The notes below the pieces were generated by a model. It was not told the DNA's origin, did no database searches, and saw only the letters and a list, made by a program, of their open reading frames with translations. A stretch of 64,000 bases of DNA from CAIWHR01 sp963781285 (lineage in GTDB: Bacteria > Pseudomonadota > Gammaproteobacteria > Burkholderiales > Casimicrobiaceae), in the NCBI GenBank assembly GCA_963781285.1, contig CAWAFI010000020.1:87884-151883 (forward strand). The letters run 5' to 3'. Shown one piece after another: positions 47,011 to 56,120 of this stretch. The number at the start of each line of letters is the position of its first letter. The stretch's first letter is position 1. A program made the translations under genes and the position numbers.

Positions 47011-47367
47011 CCCCTCTGTAAGTCATCGGTAAGTCGGCGTCGTGGCGGCCGCGGCTGCCGCGTCGACCACGCGCCCGGCGCGAGCGGTGAAGCCAAACCG
47101 GCTCTGCGCGCTGCGCCAAATCTCCTTTTCGGACAACGCGTTAGGTTGCCAGCGCGGATTCTGGACGCCGGCTGAGCGCGCGCATGGATGCGTATGTGAA
47201 TTCGTCAGCCATCGGCAAGCGGTGCGCCCGCAGACTGCCGCATGTTCCGGAGCCAACGCAACGCGCAAACAGCAACTCCGGAGACGCGAATCCAATACGG
47301 AGAACGAAATGAGCTTTCAAGACACGCCACGCGATGCCCGATCCAGGTCACGGGAAGGGAGCTGACC

Positions 47368-47568
47368 ATGCGCCCTTCCAAGAATCGGCGCTGGCCCGAC
47401 ATCGAGTCCCTCGACCGAGCGCAAGGGGACAAACCGTCGAATCGGACCACCCCAGCGGATACCGAGCAGCCGGCATCCGCAGTTGCACGCAACGGTCAAG
47501 GAACTACGGACGCCGGGCGAAGGACCGGCACCGGCGCGCCCAAACGCAGGAAGCCATTCGTCTTGTAG
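47368..47568 (+). CDS. Small basic hypothetical protein
   Basis: 66 residues, MRPSKNRRWPDIESLDRAQG to KRRKPFVL, rich in Arg, Lys, Thr and Gly, without hydrophobic segments. An AAGGGAG box precedes the ATG at 47368. I do not recognise a family. It may be the first of three small genes after the SARP regulator. The 357 bases between the regulator and this gene (47011-47367) contain no clear gene. Confidence 0.4.
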   Translation: MRPSKNRRWPDIESLDRAQGDKPSNRTTPADTEQPASAVARNGQGTTDAGRRTGTGAPKRRKPFVL

Positions 47569-47624
47569 CCGCACAGTTGATCGGACAACCCGGAAATCGG
47601 ATCCGAGAAACGAGGAGAAATCAA

Positions 47625-47924
47625 ATGGGAACGAGCATCGCGCAGTACTTCAAGGTTCTCGGAGGCCTTGTGCAGAAGGCGGGCCCCTATCTGGTCCTCG
47701 AGATCCTGTTGCCGGGCGGAACGTTGTTCGCGCTGTTGCTCTTCCTGTACCAGCGAAGGCAGCGGGCCGAAGCCGCAGACGCATCACCCGAGAGTGGTGT
47801 TGTCGCGCGCGCGATTCGCGAGATCGCCTTCGTTGCACAACCGGATGACATCGCGTCGGTGTGGCGCGGCCGCCATCGTGAGCGCGACGGCCTCGAGGCG
47901 CTGGGGATCGCGCCCACAATGTAG
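47625..47924 (+). CDS. Small single-pass membrane protein, hypothetical
   Basis: 99 residues from the ATG at 47625, which has GAGGAG upstream. One hydrophobic segment (PYLVLEILLPGGTLFALLLF, about residues 20-40) is followed by a basic stretch (YQRRQRAEAADA) and a soluble C-terminus, so the tail probably lies in the cytoplasm. I recall similar ~90-residue proteins in Burkholderiales but no function. It sits between the small basic protein and the oxidase-like gene, all on the plus strand. Confidence 0.6.
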   Translation: MGTSIAQYFKVLGGLVQKAGPYLVLEILLPGGTLFALLLFLYQRRQRAEAADASPESGVVARAIREIAFVAQPDDIASVWRGRHRERDGLEALGIAPTM

Positions 47925-47983
47925 GCGCGATGTCACGCGCCGTCAGCACAGTAACGATACCCATCCAACTCAGGAGAACCATC

Positions 47984-48463
47984 ATGGAATACACGACGAG
48001 CGCCAATCCCCCCGTTGCATTCTCGTTCTCGCCCTCCGCGACCCTATGGCTCAGGTTGTCGGTGGTCTATCTGATCATCGGTGTCGGGCTCGGCATTGCC
48101 ATGGGTGCAACCGGAAACTTCACGCTTCGCCCGGTGCATGCGCACGTCAACCTCTTGGGCTGGACCACCCTGGCGCTGGCGGGCCTCATCTACACCGTCT
48201 TCCCCGACGCCGGAGCAAGTCGCCTCGCCAGGATTCACTTCTGGCTGCACAACATCGCCCTGCCGGTGATGATGGGATCGTTGGCCATTTTTCTGCTTGG
48301 CCATCCCGAGGTAGTGCCGCTCCTGGTCGCGTCGGAGTTCGTTGCCGCTACCGGTGTGATCGTGTTTGCCTGCAACGTCTTCCTCAACGTGAGGCAGCCC
48401 GTGCGCTACCCGGGATCCAGCGTGAACAATTCCTGCGGTCGGGCAATGCCCTTCATCGCATAG
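47984..48463 (+). CDS. Small haem-copper-oxidase-subunit-I-like membrane protein
   Basis: 159 residues from the ATG at 47984 with AGGAG upstream. Four hydrophobic helices are seen. The second region reads LRPVHAHVNLLGWTTLALAG, with two His, resembling the short standalone proteins annotated as cytochrome-c oxidase (cbb3/NnrS-like) in betaproteobacteria; LARIHFWLHNIALPVMMGSL has two more His. It is far too short for a catalytic oxidase subunit, so a haem-sensing or assembly role is possible but unproved. Its 3' end overlaps the tail of the convergent broken cyclase gene by about 58 bases, and the last 15 residues may be read-through. Confidence 0.6.
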   Translation: MEYTTSANPPVAFSFSPSATLWLRLSVVYLIIGVGLGIAMGATGNFTLRPVHAHVNLLGWTTLALAGLIYTVFPDAGASRLARIHFWLHNIALPVMMGSLAIFLLGHPEVVPLLVASEFVAATGVIVFACNVFLNVRQPVRYPGSSVNNSCGRAMPFIA

Positions 48464-49288
48464 CGGCCGAGGCTGACCAACAGACTCCGCGCTTCGCCCG
48501 CCGCCGCGGCAAAGGCCCACGACACGATGACGGATTGCTCGAGCGAGCCGCACAGTGACTCGATCCGCGCCGCCTCGTTGACCGCCGATCCCAGCACGGT
48601 GAAATCGAGTCGCCGCGGGCTGCCCAGGTTGCCGTAGAGCAGTTCGCCTACGTGGAGAGCCAGATGCGTGTCGGTGACCGGCAGCCCGGCGGCTTGGCGT
48701 CGCTCGTTGAGCGCGGCGATACGGCGACGCAGGTTGGCGGCGGCGTCGAGCGCTCGCGCTTCTCAATGACTACGCCGAGGCTCAGGTCGAGGGAATCGAA
48801 GCCAGCGGCGGACACGTGCTCAAGTTCATGGGCGACGGGATCCTCGCGATCTTCCCCGACGACGACACGACGCGAGCCTGCAGGCGCGCAACAAACGCCA
48901 GATAGTCGGTGACGCCCTGGTCCCGGAAACCGTCGAGCAACGGAAACTCGCCTCGGCGGTACGTCGCGTCCAGACGCCGCCGCAGGGATGGTTGCCCGCT
49001 CTCGATCAGGGAGAAGAACGGGCTGCGCATCCAGTTTTCGTTTGCCTGCGGGTCGTCCGTGCGCGTGAACGCCTCCTCGAGTGCTCCCTGGCCGCGCGTC
49101 CAGCGCACTCCGCGCCCACCAAGGGTCGGATCGAGCAGGTTCGTGGCGACCGAGCACCGCACCAGCGAGATGCCCGCGCTGTTCAGCCGCTGGCACAGGC
49201 CGGCAACGATTTCGATCTCATTCGTGTCCGCCAACGCCGCACGAACGAGCCATTCGGTGATCTCGGTCCCCACGCGCGTTTCCATCAT
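48406..49288 (-). pseudogene. Class III adenylate cyclase gene broken by an internal inversion and deletion
   Basis: The 5' part from the ATG at 49288 encodes the N-terminal sensor domain, about 130 residues (RVGTEITEWLVRAALADTNE, GFRDQGVTDYLAFVA). The 3' part on the same strand (48750 down to 48406) encodes the end of a cyclase domain: AANLRRRIAALNERRQAAGL, GELLYGNLGSPRRLDFTVLG, SAVNEAARIESLCGSLEQSV. The piece between, 48757-48875, encodes DYAEAQVEGIEASGGHVLKF and MGDGILAIFPDDDT, the metal-binding core of the same domain, but on the plus strand. About 120 residues that should come before it are absent. The gene cannot make a working enzyme as read. Confidence 0.8.
48747..48885 (+). other. 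Inverted segment of the cyclase gene, bounded by two palindromes
   Basis: CGAGCGCTCG (48747-48756) and GCCTGCAGGC (48876-48885) are both perfect 10-base palindromes and sit exactly where the coding strand switches. Between them the plus strand reads the cyclase core that belongs on the minus strand. Confidence 0.75.
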
Positions 49289-49468
49289 GCCTCGGCGGAT
49301 TCGCCGTCCGGAGGAGGGAAGGTTCGAAGCTACCACGGCGCCGCAGCGGCTTCAAATCCGCGCCGGTCACGGCGTCGTTGGTCAATGCGGTGCTGGCGCA
49401 GGGGCGTGGCGGCGGCGGATGGGGATTTCCAGTAGCGCGTCATCTGCTACGATTCGTGGCGTTCGAAA

Positions 49469-50878
49469 ATGTTCGGCCAGCGAATGCAGAGCCTGCTTGG
49501 GCGGACCATGGAGCAGTCAGAAACGCCACCGCGCGGATTGACCCTCGAGGAGGCGGTTTCGATCGCCATCCTCCTGCAGAAAAACGAGCAGCTCGCCGAG
49601 GCGGAGGAGGTCTATCGCCGGATCTTCGACGTCGCCCCCAACCATCCCGAAGCGTTGCATTACGCGGGTGTGCTCGCCCATCAACAGGGTCGGAGTGACG
49701 AGGCTATCGCACTCATTGGTAAGAGTCTCGGACTCGTGCCCGACCGCGCGGATTGCTACAGCAATCTCGGCATCGTCTTCCAGGCGCAAGGTAAGCTCGA
49801 CGATGCCATCGTCGCCTATCAGCGCGCGATTGCACTGAATCCGGAGCATGCAAATGCGCACAGCAATCTTGGCGTGCTGTTGCGGGCGACGGGCAGACCG
49901 GTCGAAGCCGAAAACGCCTATCGAACGGCCATTCGCGCAGACCCCGACCATATCGATGCGTACACCAACCTGGGCGTTTTGCTGACGGGGTTGAAGCGAA
50001 CCGAGGAGGCAGTCGCCTGCTTCTGCAAAGTCATCACGCTGAGGCCGAAGCATCGGGAAGCCCGAAAACTTCTCGCGCTGGCGCACTGCACCATCGGCGA
50101 GATCGACGAGGCGGTAAAGATCTTCGCGGAATGGCTCGCGGAGGAGCCAGAGGATCCGATTGCGCGGCACATGTTGGCGGCCTGCACTGGTCGAGACATC
50201 CCGGCGCGCGCGTCGAACGGGTTCGTCACGCAAACCTTCGACAGTTTCGCCGCCACCTTTGAGTCGAAGCTTGCGAAGTTGTCGTACCGCGCCCCGGCGC
50301 TTGTCGCGGCGATGCTGGAAGATTCGGGTCTCCCGCCGTCAAAGAGCCTCGACGTGCTCGATGCCGGCTGCGGAACGGGTCTGTGCGGCCCGCTCGTGGC
50401 CCCGTATGCTCGCCGACTGACGGGTGTCGATCTCTCCGCGGGCATGCTGGCGCAAGCGAAAGAGAAGAACGTCTACGACGCGCTGATGAAAGTCGAGCTG
50501 ACGGAGTACCTGTTGGACAGCAGGGAAGCCTTCGACCTGATCGTCTCGGCCGACACGCTGGTGTACTTCGGCGGCCTGGAGGACGTCCTCGCGGCCGCTA
50601 CGGGGGCCATGCGTCCCGATGGCTTGCTGATTTTTACTCTCGAGCACGCAGTAGGCGGCGGCGCCGCCCTCGACTATCGCCTCGAGCTGCACGGCCGCTA
50701 TAGCCACTCCCACGGGTATGTCGAACGGCTGCTCACCTGCTCAGGACTGGCGGCGAAAATCGTGCACGCCGAGTTGCGGACGGAATCGGGAGCGCCCGTT
50801 GCTGGGCTGGTGATTCGAGCGATGAAATCTCCGGGGATTACGCACTTGCGCGAAAATTCTGGAAGCGTAGAGTGGTGA
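49469..50878 (+). CDS. TPR protein with C-terminal SAM-dependent methyltransferase domain
   Basis: 469 residues. TPR units fill about 25-235 (for example HPEALHYAGVLAHQQGRSDE, YSNLGIVFQAQGKLDDAIVA, AHSNLGVLLRATGRPVEAEN). A link with FVTQTFDSFAATFESKLAKL leads to a class I methyltransferase: motif I LDVLDAGCGTGLCGPLV near residue 297, then LTGVDLSAGMLAQAKEKNVY and FDLIVSADTLVYFGGLEDVL. This architecture occurs in proteobacterial methyltransferases of unknown substrate. A shorter start at 49511 is possible. The next gene, 61 bases on, encodes Hcp. Frame intact. Confidence 0.85.
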   Translation: MFGQRMQSLLGRTMEQSETPPRGLTLEEAVSIAILLQKNEQLAEAEEVYRRIFDVAPNHPEALHYAGVLAHQQGRSDEAIALIGKSLGLVPDRADCYSNLGIVFQAQGKLDDAIVAYQRAIALNPEHANAHSNLGVLLRATGRPVEAENAYRTAIRADPDHIDAYTNLGVLLTGLKRTEEAVACFCKVITLRPKHREARKLLALAHCTIGEIDEAVKIFAEWLAEEPEDPIARHMLAACTGRDIPARASNGFVTQTFDSFAATFESKLAKLSYRAPALVAAMLEDSGLPPSKSLDVLDAGCGTGLCGPLVAPYARRLTGVDLSAGMLAQAKEKNVYDALMKVELTEYLLDSREAFDLIVSADTLVYFGGLEDVLAAATGAMRPDGLLIFTLEHAVGGGAALDYRLELHGRYSHSHGYVERLLTCSGLAAKIVHAELRTESGAPVAGLVIRAMKSPGITHLRENSGSVEW

Positions 50879-50939
50879 GGCTGCCGTCCGCCAAGGCCGG
50901 TTGATCATTCAGGACGCCCCGTAGAACAGGAGCTTCGCC

Positions 50940-51422
50940 ATGCCAGCAGACATCTTCGCAAAGATCGGCGACATCAAGGGCGAATCGACCGACAGCAAGC
51001 ACAAAGACGAGGTCGAGGTGCTCTCGTGGTCCTGGGGAGTCACGCAAACCGGTACCGTGGCCCCGGGCGCCGGGAGCAGCGCGGGCAAAGCGAGATTCAA
51101 CGATTTCAACTTTACCCATCACCTCGACAAGGCTTCGCCGTCTCTGATGAAAGCGTGCGCAACCGGTGAGCACATCAAGGAAGCGACCATCATGGTGCGC
51201 AAGGCTGGCAAGGGCCAGCAGGAATTCCTGATCATCAAGATGAACGACATTATCATCACCGGCGTGGCTCCTGGCGGCGCTGGCGGCGATGCCTCCATCG
51301 CGGAAAACGTCGCGCTTCAGTTCGCCAAGGTCGACCTGGAATACAAGCCGCAGAAGGCCGACGGGTCATTGGATGTCGGCGTCCATTTCAAGTACGACCT
51401 CAAAGCCAACAAGATTGTGTAG
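50940..51422 (+). CDS. hcp: Hcp family type VI secretion protein (orphan)
   Basis: 160 residues. MPADIFAKIGDIKGESTDSK and DEVEVLSWSWGVTQTG are the family opening, FNFTHHLDKASPSLMKACAT the conserved middle, and VALQFAKVDLEYKPQKADGS the end. Hcp forms the hexameric tube rings of the T6SS and is also a secreted protein. No other T6SS gene (tssB, tssC, clpV, vgrG) is in the window, so it is an orphan copy. An AGGAG box precedes the ATG. It follows the TPR-methyltransferase gene and is followed by a peptide ABC operon. Confidence 0.9.
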   Translation: MPADIFAKIGDIKGESTDSKHKDEVEVLSWSWGVTQTGTVAPGAGSSAGKARFNDFNFTHHLDKASPSLMKACATGEHIKEATIMVRKAGKGQQEFLIIKMNDIIITGVAPGGAGGDASIAENVALQFAKVDLEYKPQKADGSLDVGVHFKYDLKANKIV

Positions 51423-51539
51423 CCTGGGTGGTCGGATGTGCCGGTGATGCGACCGGGCCAACGACAGGAGTAACCCAGAGCAACGGCCGTCGCGCAACGA
51501 GCGGCGGCTTCGCATTGTCCCAATCCGAATAGAAGCCCT

Positions 51540-53156
51540 ATGAAGCATTTCCTGTTTCCGACCACTTGCCGATGGCTCGGAGCCGCCGTGGTTTCCGTGG
51601 TGCTCGCGACCCACGGCGTCACGCCTGCGCAGGCGGCCACGCCCAAAGACACGCTGGTTGTCGTGTTCGCCTTCGACGACATCATTACGATGGACCCCGC
51701 CGAGGCCTTCGAGATTTCGGCCGGCGAAATCATGGGCAATACCTACGACCGTCTCGTCCGGTTCGATGTGAACGACCCGTCCAGGCTCTATGGCGATCTG
51801 GCCAGCACCTGGACAGTCTCGCCCGACGGCAAGACCTTCAGTTTCGAGTTGAAGCCGGGATTGAAGTTCGCATCGGGCAATGCGCTCACCGCCGAGGACG
51901 TCGTCTTTTCGCTCCAGCGCGCGGTCCTACTCGACAAGACGCCCGCCTTTATCCTCACCCAGTTCGGGCTCGGCAAGGATAACGTAAAGGACCGGATCAA
52001 GCAGACGGGTCCGTTGACGCTGACGATCGAGACCGACAAGTCGTTTGCCCCGTCCTTCGTGTTGAACTGCCTGACGGCGAATGTGGCCGCCATCGTCGAC
52101 AAGAAGCTGGTTCTCTCCAAGGAGCAGAACAGCGACCTCGGTTACGGCTGGCTCAAGACCAATTACGCCGGCTCGGGCCCGCTCAAGCTCCGGGAATGGC
52201 GCGCCAACGAAATCGTGGCGCTCGAGCGCAACGACAACTACTACGGCGAAAAGGCCAAGCTGGCACGCGTCATCTATCGGCACGTGAAGGAAGCGGCAAC
52301 CCAGCGGCTGCTGCTGGAAAAGGGCGATGCCGACATCGCACGCAATCTCACGCCGCAGGATCTCGCCGCATTGGCAACCAACAAGGACATCAAGACCACA
52401 TCCACGCCTAAAGGCACGGTCTATTATTTCAGCCTCAACCAGAAGAACCCGACGCTCGCCAAGGCAGAAGTGCGCGAGGCCTTCAAGTGGCTGGTTGATT
52501 ACGCTGCAATCGGCGACACGCTGATCAAGAACATCGGCGTCGTGCACCAGAACTTCCTGCCGGTCGGCCTGCTGGGTGCCAGTACGGAGAACCCCTACAA
52601 GCTCGACGTCGAGAAGGCCAAGGCGCTGCTCGCCAAGGCAGGGTTACCCAACGGCTTCAAGGTCACCGTCGACATGCGCACCGTGCAGCCGGTACAAGGC
52701 ATTACGGAGGCATTCCAGCAGACGGCCAAGCGCGCCGGGATCGACGTCGAAATCCTGCCCGGCGATGGCAAGCAGACGCTGACGAAGTACCGGGCCCGCA
52801 CCCACGACATCTACATCGGCCAATGGGGTGCGGACTATTGGGACCCGCACACCAACGCCGACACCTTTGCACGCAATCCCGACAACGCCGACGACGCCAA
52901 GTCGAAACCGCTCGCGTGGCGCAATTCGTGGGTCATTCCCGAGCTGACGAAGAAGGCCGATGCCGCCGTTCTCGAGCGCGACGCGGCCAAGCGCAAGGCG
53001 ATGTATGAGGAGATGCAGGCCGACTTCCGGAAGAACAGCCCCTTCGTCATGCTCTACCAGCAGACCGAGGTGGCGGCGTTCCGCAGCGACGTGGAAGGCC
53101 TGAAGCTCGGACCGACCTCGGATACCACCTACATGTTCAGGGTCTCGAAGCGGTGA
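51540..53156 (+). CDS. Dipeptide/oligopeptide ABC transporter substrate-binding protein
   Basis: 538 residues, periplasmic, family SBP_bac_5. A signal peptide (about 1-31, ending AQAATPK) is followed by the cluster C opening VVVFAFDDIITMDPAEAFEI and AGEIMGNTYDRLVRFDVNDP. Further family sequence includes TWTVSPDGKTFSFELKPGLK, LTAEDVVFSLQRAVL, a segment with KEAATQRLLLEKGDADIARN and REAFKWLVDYAAIGDTLIKN. YIGQWGADYWDPHTNADTFA is the late ligand-pocket stretch. It is first in a six-gene operon with two permeases, two ATPases and an M19 dipeptidase, so peptides are the likely ligand. Confidence 0.92.
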   Translation: MKHFLFPTTCRWLGAAVVSVVLATHGVTPAQAATPKDTLVVVFAFDDIITMDPAEAFEISAGEIMGNTYDRLVRFDVNDPSRLYGDLASTWTVSPDGKTFSFELKPGLKFASGNALTAEDVVFSLQRAVLLDKTPAFILTQFGLGKDNVKDRIKQTGPLTLTIETDKSFAPSFVLNCLTANVAAIVDKKLVLSKEQNSDLGYGWLKTNYAGSGPLKLREWRANEIVALERNDNYYGEKAKLARVIYRHVKEAATQRLLLEKGDADIARNLTPQDLAALATNKDIKTTSTPKGTVYYFSLNQKNPTLAKAEVREAFKWLVDYAAIGDTLIKNIGVVHQNFLPVGLLGASTENPYKLDVEKAKALLAKAGLPNGFKVTVDMRTVQPVQGITEAFQQTAKRAGIDVEILPGDGKQTLTKYRARTHDIYIGQWGADYWDPHTNADTFARNPDNADDAKSKPLAWRNSWVIPELTKKADAAVLERDAAKRKAMYEEMQADFRKNSPFVMLYQQTEVAAFRSDVEGLKLGPTSDTTYMFRVSKR

Positions 53157-53210
53157 CCCTGCGTTAATCCGAGCTTGAATGCCGTGGATCCTGGCCCGCC
53201 GCAGGGCCGT

Positions 53211-53233
53211 CCCAAGGCGGGCGCCTCCTTGGG
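53211..53233. repeat. Intergenic hairpin between binding protein and permease genes
   Basis: CCCAAGG (53211-53217) and CCTTGGG (53227-53233) pair across a 9-base loop. The surrounding GGGCCGTCCCAAGGCGGGCG resembles a GC-rich intergenic repeat that I recall as common in Burkholderiales. It could reduce downstream expression so that the binding protein is made in excess. Confidence 0.5.
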
Positions 53234-53266
53234 GGGAGGACGCCGCAGGTGTCTTCGGAGGGTCTG

Positions 53267-54328
53267 ATGTCAACGAGCGAGCGCGGCGATGTCCGCCTGC
53301 TACGGGCATCGAACGTCCTCGGACGTTTTCTCGTCGTCATCCTGCTGACCTACCTGGGTCTTCTGGCCGTGACGTTCTTCATCGGCCGGGTGATTCCGAT
53401 CGATCCCGTCCTCGCCATCGTCGGCGACCGCGCGCCGGAGCACGTCGTCGCCCGCGTGCGCGAGGAACTCGGCCTCAACAAGCCGCTGTGGGAGCAGTTC
53501 TACATCTACGTCACCAAGGTCCTGCAGGGTGATTTCGGCACCTCGGTGTTGACCTCGAATCCGGTGATGCAGGACATCCGGCGCACCTTTCCGGCGACCT
53601 TCGAGCTTGCGACGTTGGGCATCGTCATCGGGGCCGGGATCGGCGTTCCGCTCGGCGTCTGGGCCGCCGTCCGGCGCGGCGGGATGGTCGACCAGATCGT
53701 TCGCGTCATGGGATTGATCGGCTATTCGATCCCGATCTTCTGGCTCGGACTCATGGCCCTCGTGGTGTTCTATGCCCGCCTCGGCTGGGTCAGTGGGCCG
53801 GGCCGCATCGATGTCGTCTACGAATACACGCTGGTGCCCGTGACGGGTCTCCTGCTTTTCGACTCCGCGCGCGCGGGCGAATGGCAGGCATTCGGCAACG
53901 CACTGTCGCACCTCGTGCTGCCGGCCTCGTTGCTCGGCTATTTTTCCCTCGCCTACATCAGCCGCATGACCCGATCGTTCATGCTCAACGAGCTCGCACA
54001 GGAATATGTGGTGGCGGCCCGCGCCAAGGGTCTTTCCGAAAGCCGGATCATCTGGCGCCATGCGTTGCGCAACGCGATGGTGCCCCTCGTCACCGTGATC
54101 GCCTTGTCTTACGCCGGACTGTTGGAGGGCTCGGTGCTCACGGAAACGGTCTTCGCGTGGCCGGGACTCGGGCTCTACCTTACGAATTCACTGCAGAACG
54201 CGGACATGAACGCGGTGCTCGGAGCCACGATCATCGTCGGCTCGATCTTCATCGGACTCAACCTGCTCTCGGACCTGCTGTACAACATGCTCGACCCGAG
54301 GACACGTGCGATGACGCAGACGCGATGA
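53267..54328 (+). CDS. Peptide ABC transporter permease (DppB type)
   Basis: 353 residues with six membrane segments. GRVIPIDPVLAIVGDRAPEH and LGLNKPLWEQFYIYVTKVLQ, GDFGTSVLTSNPVMQDIRRT are the DppB/OppB periplasmic part. The ATPase-coupling EAA loop is EYVVAARAKGLSESRIIWRH. The ATG at 53267 is preceded by GGAGG; an in-frame GTG at 53249 is possible. The stop overlaps the next gene's ATG by four bases. Confidence 0.92.
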   Translation: MSTSERGDVRLLRASNVLGRFLVVILLTYLGLLAVTFFIGRVIPIDPVLAIVGDRAPEHVVARVREELGLNKPLWEQFYIYVTKVLQGDFGTSVLTSNPVMQDIRRTFPATFELATLGIVIGAGIGVPLGVWAAVRRGGMVDQIVRVMGLIGYSIPIFWLGLMALVVFYARLGWVSGPGRIDVVYEYTLVPVTGLLLFDSARAGEWQAFGNALSHLVLPASLLGYFSLAYISRMTRSFMLNELAQEYVVAARAKGLSESRIIWRHALRNAMVPLVTVIALSYAGLLEGSVLTETVFAWPGLGLYLTNSLQNADMNAVLGATIIVGSIFIGLNLLSDLLYNMLDPRTRAMTQTR

Positions 54329-55263
54329 CTGACCAAGGAGCAGCCAACGGCGCGATCCCCCGCGAGCGCCTGCACGACTGGTTGATGTCCGACCGGCCGC
54401 GCTCGCGCCGGCAGGCCTCGCTGGGGCGCGCGTACGGCGCGTGGCGCACCTTCTCGCGCAACCGGCTCGCGATGCTGGGCCTTCTGATCGTGACCGGCCT
54501 GGTGCTGACGGCCGTGTTCGCCAACGTGCTGAGCCCGTACTCGCCTTACATCGGCGATTTGCGCACCACGCGCCTGTTGCCGCCGTCGGCCGCGCACTGG
54601 TTCGGTACCGACGACCAGGGCCGCGACATCCTTTCGCGCATCATCTTCGGTTCGCGCATCACGCTGTTCGTCGTGGTTCTCGTGGCCATCCTGGCCGCAC
54701 CCATCGGGCTTGCCGTGGGCACCATCGCGGGCTATTCGGGAGGGCTCATCGATGCGACGTTAATGCGCATCACCGACATCTTCCTCGCGTTCCCGCGTCT
54801 CATTCTGGCGCTCGCCTTTGTCGCGGCGCTCGGTCCCGGCATCGAGAATGCGGTGCTCGCCATCGCGATCACCTCGTGGCCCCCGTATGCGCGGATCGCC
54901 CGCGCCGAGACGCTCACCATTCGGCAGGCCGACTACATCGCCGCCGTGCACATGATCGGTGCGTCCCCGTGGCGGATCGTCTTGCGCCACATCATGCCGC
55001 TGTGCGTGTCGTCGGTGATCGTCCGCGTCACGCTGGACATGGCGGGCATCATACTTACGGCGGCGGGATTGGGCTTCCTCGGCCTCGGCGCGCAGCCGCC
55101 GATGCCCGAATGGGGCGCCATGATCGCCAACGGACGGCTCTATGTGCTCGATCAATGGTGGGTCGCGGCGGCGCCCGGGGCGGCCATCTTCGTGGTAAGC
55201 CTCGCCTTCAACCTTCTGGGTGACGGCCTGCGCGATGCGCTCGATCCGAAGGCCGCGAAATGA
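54325..55263 (+). CDS. Peptide ABC transporter permease (DppC type)
   Basis: 312 residues. The N-terminal RTFSRNRLAMLGLLIVTGLV is the usual first helix. PPSAAHWFGTDDQGRDILSR is the DppC hallmark, and DYIAAVHMIGASPWRIVLRH is the EAA loop facing the ATPases. Six membrane segments. It overlaps both neighbours by four bases (54325-54328 and 55260-55263), so the operon is tightly coupled. Confidence 0.93.
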   Translation: MTDQGAANGAIPRERLHDWLMSDRPRSRRQASLGRAYGAWRTFSRNRLAMLGLLIVTGLVLTAVFANVLSPYSPYIGDLRTTRLLPPSAAHWFGTDDQGRDILSRIIFGSRITLFVVVLVAILAAPIGLAVGTIAGYSGGLIDATLMRITDIFLAFPRLILALAFVAALGPGIENAVLAIAITSWPPYARIARAETLTIRQADYIAAVHMIGASPWRIVLRHIMPLCVSSVIVRVTLDMAGIILTAAGLGFLGLGAQPPMPEWGAMIANGRLYVLDQWWVAAAPGAAIFVVSLAFNLLGDGLRDALDPKAAK

Positions 55264-56120
55264 ACGCGGCGTCCAGTCCGTCCTCCGAACCGATGCTGGT
55301 GGTCGAAGACCTTCGGGTCTCGTTCCCCAACCGCGACGGCGGCAGAACCGAAGCCGTGCGCGGCGTATCGTTCACGCTGGGTCGCGAGCGACTCGGCATC
55401 GTCGGCGAATCGGGTTCCGGCAAGACGCAGACGGGGCGCGCGATCCTCGGCCTCACGGCGCCGGAAGGTCGCGTCGCAGCTTCGCGGCTCGCGTTCAACG
55501 GCGTCGATCTCCTGCACTGCCCGCCGCGGCAGCGGCGCGAGCTGCGCGGCGGACGGATCGCGATGGTGCTGCAAGACCCGAAGTTTTCGCTCAACCCGGT
55601 GATGACCATCGGCGACCAGGTGGTCGAAACGCTGCGTGCGCACACGCGGGTCGCGGCACCGGAGGCAAGGGAGCGAGCCATGGCCGCTCTCCAATCCGTG
55701 CAGATCGACAATCCGGAACGCGTGTACAGGCTCTACCCGCACGAGGTTTCCGGCGGCATGGGACAGCGGGCGATGATCGCGATGATGCTGATCGCCAATC
55801 CCGACATGCTGATCGCCGACGAGCCCACCTCGGCGCTGGACGTGACGGTCCAACTGCAGATACTTGCCGTCCTGGACGCGTTGGTCGTCCGCCGCGGCAT
55901 GGGACTCATTTTCGTGTCGCACGACCTCCGGCTCGTGTCGACTTTCTGCGACCGTATCCTGGTCATGTATGCCGGACGTGTGGTGGAAGAGGTTTCCGCC
56001 GGCGGCCTGGCCGATGCCCGGCACCCGTACACACGCGGGCTCCTCAACTGCCTGCCGAAGCTGGGCCAGGACCGTCATCCTTTGCCGACCCTCGATCGCC
56101 GGCCGGAGTGGGCTCTGTGA
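55260..56120 (+). CDS. Peptide ABC transporter ATPase (DppD type)
   Basis: 286 residues. Walker A GIVGESGSGKTQTGRAILGL, signature VSGGMGQRAMIAMML (the usual VSGG(M)QRVMIAMA of DppD with GQ in place), Walker B NPDMLIADEPTSALDVTVQ and the switch His in IFVSHDLRLV are all in place. The C-terminus HPYTRGLLNCLPKLGQ is the OppD/DppD extension; the normal cysteine motif is present only in part. GTGA overlap with the next ATPase gene. Confidence 0.92.
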   Translation: MNAASSPSSEPMLVVEDLRVSFPNRDGGRTEAVRGVSFTLGRERLGIVGESGSGKTQTGRAILGLTAPEGRVAASRLAFNGVDLLHCPPRQRRELRGGRIAMVLQDPKFSLNPVMTIGDQVVETLRAHTRVAAPEARERAMAALQSVQIDNPERVYRLYPHEVSGGMGQRAMIAMMLIANPDMLIADEPTSALDVTVQLQILAVLDALVVRRGMGLIFVSHDLRLVSTFCDRILVMYAGRVVEEVSAGGLADARHPYTRGLLNCLPKLGQDRHPLPTLDRRPEWAL

